Assembly: GCA_009919445.1 (NCBI GenBank)
Contig: RGBY01000039.1
Coordinates: forward strand, 1-13,946
Direction of reading: 5' to 3'
Length of the DNA: 13,946 nucleotides
DNA from: Planctomycetia bacterium
GTDB lineage: Bacteria; Planctomycetota; Planctomycetia; Pirellulales; UBA1268
The translations under genes and the position numbers were made by a program. Positions 9,092 through 13,946 of this stretch are shown here, one piece after another; within the stretch, counting starts at the first letter, position 1, and each line of letters starts with the position of its first letter. The notes under the pieces are model-generated. The model was given only the letters and a program-made list of their open reading frames with translations. It was not told the DNA's origin and ran no database searches.

Positions 9092-10705
9092 ATGTATTTC
9101 ACGATTGCCTGTCCGCACTGCCAGAAGAGTCTGAAGGTTCGTGATGAACTTGTTGGCAGTTCTGCTCGCTGCCCACATTGCCGTGGTTCAATCAATGTGC
9201 AACGTCCTACGCCACCGTCGGCAGCGGCTGGTGATGCGGCCGGTACGGACGGTGGGAGTGAGTCGGCAGCGGCGCGGTCGAAGGTGCTTTCTGTGACGGC
9301 GAATACCAATGTCAACATTGGTTTCTATATTCTCGTCGGACTGGCAGCCACGATTGTCTTCTATCTCATCCTGTTGCCCTTCGCAGGGCCCAAGGATGAC
9401 CGCTCGTATCTGGGGCGGCTGTTTTTTGGGGGTGAAACGGCGTCGATGGCGACAGGGATGTGGGTGCCCTATACCGAGGTGTTTCTGTTCTTTTGGGCAG
9501 CCAGCATGCTCGTTGCCAAGTTCTTCAAAATCCGTCGCCAGCAGCGAGCCCTGCTCTTTGATGTACTGCCCAGCGATCTCGGAGAGAAGATCACGACGCG
9601 GAACCTCGATAAATTTCTTGCGTACATTAGTGAGCTGCCCAAAACCGCTGTGGGTAGTTTTCTGGTCACGCGGTGTGTTCGCGGCCTTGAGCACTTCCGG
9701 GTACGAAAGAGTGCTGCTGATACGGCGACCATGCTGTCGAGTCAGTCAGATCTCGACGCTGGCAGCGTTGACTCAAGCTACACGATGTTCCATGTGTTCA
9801 TCTGGGCGATTCCGATTCTGGGCTTTCTCGGTACGGTCATTGGTGTGAGTTCCGCTGTGGGTGGGTTTACCGACACGCTTAGTACCTCGAGCGATATGGA
9901 ATCACTGAAGTCGGGCCTTAAGAATATTACCGGTGGTCTGGGCACCTCGTTTGATACGACGCTTGTGGCCCTTGCCATGGCGATGATCCTCACGTTTCCT
10001 GTCAGTGCGCTGCAGAAGCTCGAGGGTGACGTTATTGGCGAGGTGGACGAATACACCAACGAATACCTGTTGCGTCGTTTGGAGGATGGGCGAGGCGGGC
10101 CTGAGCAGCAGATGCCCAGCGCCAGCCGTGTTGATATGCAGGACGTGGTCAATGCTGCACTCAAGGCACATCGAGCCGAGCTTGAGGGGTGGGGCGCACA
10201 GCTTAAGACTCTGGGCAAAAGCGTCTCTGCTGACCTGCTCGACTCGTGGAAAAAGATTGATGAAAAGCAGACAGAGCGGATCTCCCAGACCGAGCAGTCC
10301 CTCTCCAACTTTGTCGGCCAGCTCGATGGGATGGGTGAAAAACTGGCGGCCAAGGTTGAAGAGGGCTGGAGTAACGCCCATGACCGGCTGTACGAAAAGA
10401 ATGCGGGCCAGGTCGAGCAACTTGGACAGATGGTCCAGTCGACTCGAGATGAAATCGCGGCCATGGCCTCCACGGCACAGGAAGCGCGTGGCCGGGCTGC
10501 TGAGTTGATGACGCAGGCGGCTGGGAACGTGCAAGAGTACACGCACTCCCTTCAGCAGAGCCTGGCAGGGCTTGCCGAGACGCTCGAACGGCTCAACGGG
10601 CAGACGCTTACCATTGAGACCAAATCAGGTGGTGGCTGGTTTGGGTTTGGAGGGAAGAAGAAGGAAAAGACTGAGGCCAACTCAAATATCAGGTATCGGT
10701 CGTAG
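9092..10705 (+). CDS. MotA/TolQ/ExbB-type proton channel protein with N-terminal zinc ribbon and long helical tail
   Basis: 537-residue inner-membrane protein, probable ion-channel (A) subunit of a proton- or sodium-driven complex. Order: zinc ribbon with C7, C10, C27 and C30 in two CPHC knuckles; Ala/Gly-rich linker 40-68; TM1 about 76-97; TM2 about 124-144; cytoplasmic loop 145-231; TM3 about 232-258 with the family motif GFLGTVIGVSSA; TM4 about 285-307 in GTSFDTTLVALAMAM; then a 200-residue predicted helical/coiled-coil tail (343-505) and a Gly/Phe plus Lys-rich end. Four helices with a large TM2-TM3 loop match MotA rather than the three-helix ExbB; this puts both the ribbon and the tail in the cytoplasm, the tail recalling ZorA. 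Two ExbD/MotB-like genes follow on the same strand, which supports the A-subunit role. Energy-coupling family: strong. Process driven: unknown. Confidence 0.88.
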   Translation: MYFTIACPHCQKSLKVRDELVGSSARCPHCRGSINVQRPTPPSAAAGDAAGTDGGSESAAARSKVLSVTANTNVNIGFYILVGLAATIVFYLILLPFAGPKDDRSYLGRLFFGGETASMATGMWVPYTEVFLFFWAASMLVAKFFKIRRQQRALLFDVLPSDLGEKITTRNLDKFLAYISELPKTAVGSFLVTRCVRGLEHFRVRKSAADTATMLSSQSDLDAGSVDSSYTMFHVFIWAIPILGFLGTVIGVSSAVGGFTDTLSTSSDMESLKSGLKNITGGLGTSFDTTLVALAMAMILTFPVSALQKLEGDVIGEVDEYTNEYLLRRLEDGRGGPEQQMPSASRVDMQDVVNAALKAHRAELEGWGAQLKTLGKSVSADLLDSWKKIDEKQTERISQTEQSLSNFVGQLDGMGEKLAAKVEEGWSNAHDRLYEKNAGQVEQLGQMVQSTRDEIAAMASTAQEARGRAAELMTQAAGNVQEYTHSLQQSLAGLAETLERLNGQTLTIETKSGGGWFGFGGKKKEKTEANSNIRYRS

Positions 10706-10717
10706 GTCGTGATCCCC

Positions 10718-10781
10718 AGGTATTTGGTGAGGCAGTCATCCGTAGGAATTTGGGTGAGGTGGCGAGCGCCTCGGGGCACCC
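10718..10781 (+). repeat. Imperfect direct repeat and inverted repeat in the intergenic gap
   Basis: AGGTATTTGGTGAGG (10718-10732) and AGGAATTTGGGTGAGG (10744-10759) form a near-identical direct repeat with a 26-base period. The second copy starts a possible stem GGGTG (10752-10756)/CACCC (10777-10781) enclosing GGCGAGCGCC (10761-10770), itself an inverted repeat. No T-run follows. Possibly a regulator site or an RNA processing/stabilising hairpin between the channel gene and its first partner. Confidence 0.4.
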
Positions 10782-10808
10782 TTCGCCCAAAGGCTGGGAA
10801 GTAAAGTC

Positions 10809-11705
10809 ATGGCACGCAGAGAGAAGAAGAAGCAGGAAGTTTCCCTCTTCCCCTTTCTTGACATCTTGGCCTGTGTGATCGGGAACCTGATCTTGATCAT
10901 CACGGCGGTGGTGCTTGAGCAGGTCGATACCAAGCCCATCGCGGAACAGGCCAAGCGAGAGGCTGTCCAGCAGCAGACCAAGCAAGACTTGCTTGTTATC
11001 GAGGAGCTCAAGAAGACGCTGGAAGACCTCAAGCGGCAAAGCATCGCAGGTGATAAACGTATTGAGCGGGCCCAGCAGCAGATTGCTGCTGCCGAGAAAC
11101 AGCAGCAGGAGGCCCGAGAAAAGCTCCGGCAAATTCCACCCCCGCCACCGCCTCCCGATGAGGAAGATCTTGCCAAGGTCAAAGAGAGAGAGGAAGGAAT
11201 CCAGAAAATCATTGCGGAAATCCAACGGCTTCAGGGCGAGCTGGAGAAGCGGAAAGAAAAGCCCGATCAATCAATCTCAATTCTTTATGAAAATAAAGGG
11301 AGAGGTGGTGTCCGGCGTCCATTCTTCGTTGAAATTTCAAAGTCGGCAGTGACGCTTCTACCAAACGACCTGGACTACAAGAACCTCTTTGGGGATGAAA
11401 AACCTCGCCAACTCCCCCTTGCCAATATTGGTAAGAACCAAGATTTTAAGAAGTTGCTCGACTACGTCCTTTCTCATAAGGCGCCGAATGGTCTGCTCCG
11501 TGGGCGCCGCGATACGATCGTTACTTTTCTGGTCAGGCCGGATGCGATCAACGCCTACCGGGCCGTGGCACGCGAAGCCGATCAATTTGAGAAGGCCAAT
11601 GAAAAGAAGCTCGTTGTTGGCATGTTGCCAAATGGGGCCCCGGTGCTTGATTCGTTGACGGGGAAAGCGCCCCTTCCGGGTGAAGGAAAGATTGTGCTGG
11701 ACTAA
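10809..11705 (+). CDS. ExbD/MotB-like single-pass membrane protein with periplasmic coiled coil (first paralog)
   Basis: 298 residues, probable B subunit partner of the channel protein. A basic N-terminus (MARREKKKQE) is followed by one membrane helix, about 13-37, with motif LDILACVIGNL; D18 is placed like the ion-carrying aspartate of ExbD, TolR and MotB. Next come a Gln/Glu/Lys-rich coiled coil 42-108, seven consecutive prolines at 110-116, a second helix 120-152, and a C-terminal domain about 157-298 containing RPFFVEIS and FLVRPDAINAYRA (240-252). Only the N-terminus resembles ExbD; the C-terminal domain is not OmpA-like and I cannot name it. Topology N-in, so the coiled coil and domain are periplasmic. 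GGGAAG lies seven bases before the ATG. It is 103 bases after the channel gene and 50 before its paralog. Partner role is inferred from context and the membrane motif; specific function unknown. Confidence 0.72.
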   Translation: MARREKKKQEVSLFPFLDILACVIGNLILIITAVVLEQVDTKPIAEQAKREAVQQQTKQDLLVIEELKKTLEDLKRQSIAGDKRIERAQQQIAAAEKQQQEAREKLRQIPPPPPPPDEEDLAKVKEREEGIQKIIAEIQRLQGELEKRKEKPDQSISILYENKGRGGVRRPFFVEISKSAVTLLPNDLDYKNLFGDEKPRQLPLANIGKNQDFKKLLDYVLSHKAPNGLLRGRRDTIVTFLVRPDAINAYRAVAREADQFEKANEKKLVVGMLPNGAPVLDSLTGKAPLPGEGKIVLD

Positions 11706-11742
11706 CCAGTGATTGAACCGCTGGATGGGCGGTGGAAATCGC

Positions 11743-11748
11743 AGGAGG
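11743..11748 (+). promoter_or_regulatory. Strong ribosome binding site fixing the second B-type start
   Basis: Perfect AGGAGG seven bases before ATG 11756. It decides this start over the in-frame GTG at 11732, and gives a protein beginning MARR like its upstream paralog. Confidence 0.88.
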
Positions 11749-11755
11749 TTTGGGA

Positions 11756-12898
11756 ATGGCAAGACGCAGAAGCAAGACATCCGCGACCAGCGGCAACATG
11801 GACTCCCTGCTCGATGCCCTCACGAATGTCGTGGGGATTCTCGTCATCGTGCTTGTGGCAGTACAGATTTCCAGCCAAGAAGCAGCCAAGCGGATGGAGG
11901 AAATGATCAAAAAGATCGATCCTCAGGAGCAGCAGAAGATTGATCAGCAGGCGGCAGAGGCCAAGGCTGAACTGGCTGAACTCCAACAGGCCATTCAAGA
12001 CGAGCAGAGCCGGGAAAAGGTTGACCCCGAAAAGCTGCTGGCCTCCCTCAAAGAAGAACTAGCCGCAGCAGAGGAGAAAGCAAAGCAAGATTTACTGCTC
12101 GCCCAGGCTGCCGAAAAAGAGGCTGAGGAAAAGCGGTTGGCAGCCGAAGAATTGCGGAAACGCTTACTCGTTCAGTTAGCTCAATTAGAGGAGAAAGAAA
12201 AGAAGTTCATTGCATCAAAGGACGACCTTTTTGCCAAACTCGAAGATACGCCCATCCCCAAGCCGCCACCACCAAAAGAGGTCCGGCCACCGACTCCGCG
12301 AGACGTGCCGCGGGATCCTAAGAATGGCAATCCTCTGCTACAGCCAAGAACCGTTCTTGTAAAAGACGGAAAGGTGATCCCCTTTGTTGATCCCGGCAAG
12401 CAGATGGAGACAGCAATCAAGAATCGCCTGAAAATGATTATCCAGAAGAACAACATTCAGGTTGGCGAAGGAAACTTTATTCCCGATGCCAATCAGGCGC
12501 AGAAAATGATCGATGAATTTAATAGCGATCCGGCGAAAAATAAATATTTTGAGATAAGCCTGCTGCGGCAAGGTAACAGGATAAACGTCCAGATCAAACC
12601 AACTGAGGAATGTGGTGAGGAGCCACAGGATGCGGTGCGGGGGATTTTTCAGACGGTTCTGCGGAACAATCAAGGGAAGTGGTATCTCAACTATCTCGTT
12701 GAGCCTGAGTCGTTCGAGGCGTATATGGCCATCCGGAAAGTAACGGACAGCGCTGGGTACTACGCCGGCTGGAAGCCAATTGATCCGGGAAGTTACAACC
12801 ATGTTTTAGGAAGTGGCTATGCCATTGGTGTAAAGCCCCCGCCAAGGCCACCGGACCCAAACCGAAAGCCGGGGCCAGTCAAAGGGGTTCTCGACTAA
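11756..12898 (+). CDS. ExbD/MotB-like single-pass membrane protein with long periplasmic coiled coil (second paralog)
   Basis: 380 residues, same plan as the preceding gene. Basic start MARRRSKTSA; membrane helix about 17-38 with LDALTNVVGIL, where D20 aligns with D18 of the paralog; a long Ala/Glu/Lys coiled coil about 40-163; a proline-rich hinge 166-186 (PIPKPPPPKEVRPP); a C-terminal domain about 198-358 with YFEIS (264-268) and YLVEPESFEAYMA (313-325); then a Pro-rich tail ending GVLD. The membrane helix and the LVxPxxxxAYxA segment align without gaps to the paralog, so both descend from one ancestor, although the coiled coil is roughly twice as long. It probably pairs with the paralog or forms its own dimer in the channel pore. 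No OmpA, TonB or peptidase motif is visible. Family assignment rests on the membrane motif and gene order, and the function is unknown. Confidence 0.72.
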   Translation: MARRRSKTSATSGNMDSLLDALTNVVGILVIVLVAVQISSQEAAKRMEEMIKKIDPQEQQKIDQQAAEAKAELAELQQAIQDEQSREKVDPEKLLASLKEELAAAEEKAKQDLLLAQAAEKEAEEKRLAAEELRKRLLVQLAQLEEKEKKFIASKDDLFAKLEDTPIPKPPPPKEVRPPTPRDVPRDPKNGNPLLQPRTVLVKDGKVIPFVDPGKQMETAIKNRLKMIIQKNNIQVGEGNFIPDANQAQKMIDEFNSDPAKNKYFEISLLRQGNRINVQIKPTEECGEEPQDAVRGIFQTVLRNNQGKWYLNYLVEPESFEAYMAIRKVTDSAGYYAGWKPIDPGSYNHVLGSGYAIGVKPPPRPPDPNRKPGPVKGVLD

Positions 12899-13036
12899 CG
12901 GTCTGTTGAATGCAGCCCTGAATGAAGTTGCTTGATGCGAGAGAAGCCCCAAGAACGTCGATGGTCTTCGTAGTATTCTTTTGCGGCATCCTAGGGCGAT
13001 AGCCCGTCTCGGCAGTCGACCAAAGGCGGACGACGT
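12899..13036. other. Intergenic spacer with no clear terminator
   Basis: 138 bases between the second B-type gene and the S26 gene. Only a weak GGGC-gata-GCCC hairpin (12994-13005) is visible, with no T-run. A TAGTAT hexamer at 12971 has no -35 partner. The first bases (CGGTCTGTTGAATGCAG) recall ends of some insertion sequences, but no matching inverted end was found. Confidence 0.3.
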
Positions 13037-13909
13037 TTGATTGGGGATCACGTGTGCTTATCTTTGCGGTCTGGCGTGGCATCGCATTCCAGCGTGTTTA
13101 CTCGCAGCCTTATTGTTGCCGGTGCCGTAGGGCTTGTTGCCTCGCTCTGGCTGGGGCTTGGTGATGCCAGGATGCGGGTGATTGGCTTCTCGATGGCCCC
13201 TGGCCTGCGGCAGGGTGATCTGGTCCGCTGGACCTCGCAGGTTTTAGAGCCTCGCCGGTATGACCGAGTCATCTGCCAGCGACCAGGCGGTCAGCCGGTT
13301 CTCAAGCGAGTCGTGGGGCTCGGTGGGGAAAATCTTCAGTGCCAAAACGGCGAGCTCTTTGTCGACGGCGTCTGGCAGCGAAAGAATCTGAGGCAGCTGG
13401 CAATATTTGGGATTCCGGTGATCAGTCAGGCAAGTGGGCTAGCCTCTGGGAGAACGGGCTGGTTCGGAGAGGCGGGACAGTGGGCCTGGTCATCGACGGG
13501 GAATAGCAGGAGGGACTGGCTTGTCGTCGATCTGGCAGCGTTGCCTCACGAGCTTGGGGGCGACTGTGTCCCACTGCTCTACGATGATTCGCCGTGGCTC
13601 TCGGTTGAAAGCCGAAGGTTGCAGCCGGTGGCTGACGCAGGACTGGCTACCGTGGTCGACGTTGATACCGGCGGAGGCCACCCTGTTGAAATCACAATTC
13701 GCGTCGGAGAGCAGGCGGCATGCGTTGTTGTTCGCGGCAGTGGTGCTTTCGCGTGTGTGTCGGGTCGACTGGATGGCCGCCTGGTAGCAGCAGCCTGGCC
13801 GGTGGGTGGTACGCAGGAAGCGGATGACAGGCTTGAGGCCTGGCAGGGGGGAGCAGCCCGGTCTGCCCTGCCGCCGGATGGGCTCGGCTCTGGCACAAGC
13901 GAGCTCTAA
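13037..13909 (+). CDS. Signal peptidase I-like protein (S26 family), divergent C-terminus
   Basis: About 290 residues, membrane-anchored serine protease-like protein of the type I signal peptidase family, which cleaves signal peptides on the outer face of the cytoplasmic membrane. One membrane helix, about 22-41, precedes the catalytic serine in IGFSMAPGLRQGD (S52) and the general-base lysine in VLKRVVGLGGE (K90); QNGELFVDGV matches the usual strand after box D. The canonical GDNxxxSxDSR box is not present; SVESR at 189-193 may be a diverged remnant (Asp to Glu). The last 90 residues do not resemble LepB. No ATG precedes the helix. TTG 13037 has AAGG ten bases upstream and GTG 13052 is an alternative, so the start is uncertain. 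The next gene begins 16 bases after the stop, suggesting an operon. It could be a housekeeping paralog or a specialised processing enzyme. Confidence 0.78.
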   Translation: MIGDHVCLSLRSGVASHSSVFTRSLIVAGAVGLVASLWLGLGDARMRVIGFSMAPGLRQGDLVRWTSQVLEPRRYDRVICQRPGGQPVLKRVVGLGGENLQCQNGELFVDGVWQRKNLRQLAIFGIPVISQASGLASGRTGWFGEAGQWAWSSTGNSRRDWLVVDLAALPHELGGDCVPLLYDDSPWLSVESRRLQPVADAGLATVVDVDTGGGHPVEITIRVGEQAACVVVRGSGAFACVSGRLDGRLVAAAWPVGGTQEADDRLEAWQGGAARSALPPDGLGSGTSEL

Positions 13910-13916
13910 AACTGCT

Positions 13917-13923
13917 GGAGGAG
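13917..13923 (+). promoter_or_regulatory. Ribosome binding site of the right-edge gene
   Basis: GGAGGAG immediately upstream of ATG 13926. Spacing is short from the last G but five bases from the first GGAG. It supports the edge codons as a real gene start. Confidence 0.6.
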
Positions 13924-13925
13924 CT

Positions 13926-13946
13926 ATGAGTTTAACCCAAGGGAAG
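13926..13946 (+). CDS. Start of an unknown gene, 3' partial
   Basis: Seven codons (MSLTQGK) run to the right edge after a good ribosome binding site, 16 bases after the S26 gene stop. This suggests translation from the same transcript as the peptidase-like gene. The product cannot be named from seven residues. Confidence 0.5.

Noticed and set aside
9778..10542. Antisense frame of 254 codons over the channel gene
   Set aside because: Ser/Arg-rich shadow of a gene with clear MotA/ExbB motifs; no independent evidence.
11732..11755. GTG start for the second B-type protein adding eight residues
   Set aside because: AGGAGG lies inside this stretch and is ideally spaced for ATG 11756; the resulting MARR start matches the paralog.
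9092..12898. Calling the three genes a Zorya defence system
   Set aside because: There is no OmpA domain in either B-type protein and no helicase, nuclease or ZorC-like gene in the window; only the channel subunit and its tail resemble ZorA.
12806..13082. Short minus-strand frames across the spacer before the S26 gene
   Set aside because: They overlap the ends of two well-supported plus-strand genes, and I can name no domain in them.

Overview
The window looks like chromosomal DNA of a planctomycete, most likely in or near the Pirellulales. This is an inference from content: a bacterial alpha-2-macroglobulin of the large planctomycete/Bacteroidetes type, a sugar isomerase/epimerase-like TIM barrel next to a Gfo/Idh/MocA oxidoreductase, a CPHC-x16-CPHC zinc ribbon fused to a MotA/TolQ/ExbB protein, moderately high GC, and purine-rich ribosome binding sites. 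I see no tRNA, rRNA, CRISPR array or intact mobile element.

Layout. Positions 1-5685 (+) hold the 3' part of a giant alpha-2-macroglobulin-like protein, open at the left edge, in which the thioester motif is replaced. It converges on a HAD phosphatase (5682-6371, -); the two stop codons share the four bases TTAG. A 346-bp divergent spacer (6372-6717) carries a hairpin and short repeats. It is followed by a two-gene sugar unit: a xylose isomerase-like TIM barrel protein (6718-7749) and a Gfo/Idh/MocA dehydrogenase (7776-8918). After a terminator-like hairpin comes a three-gene membrane unit (9092-12898): a MotA/TolQ/ExbB-type channel protein with an N-terminal zinc ribbon and a long C-terminal helical tail, then two single-pass ExbD/MotB-like proteins. 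Last are a signal peptidase I-like S26 protein (about 13037-13909) and the first seven codons of another gene (13926 to the edge).

How the genes may work together. The three-gene unit is the most interesting part. Its channel subunit has the four-helix layout of MotA and a long cytoplasmic tail reminiscent of ZorA. The two partner genes encode clearly related proteins. Both begin MARR, carry the same membrane motif LDxLxxxVxGxL with one acidic residue, continue as a periplasmic coiled coil, then a proline-rich hinge, then a C-terminal domain containing [FY]LVxPxxxxAYxA, and end in VLD. Neither shows an OmpA-type peptidoglycan-binding domain or a nuclease. I infer an ion-driven membrane motor or force transducer whose B subunit is a heterodimer; its function is unknown. 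The TIM barrel/dehydrogenase pair is probably cytoplasmic sugar or polyol metabolism. Nothing in the sequence ties the macroglobulin or the HAD phosphatase to the motor unit.
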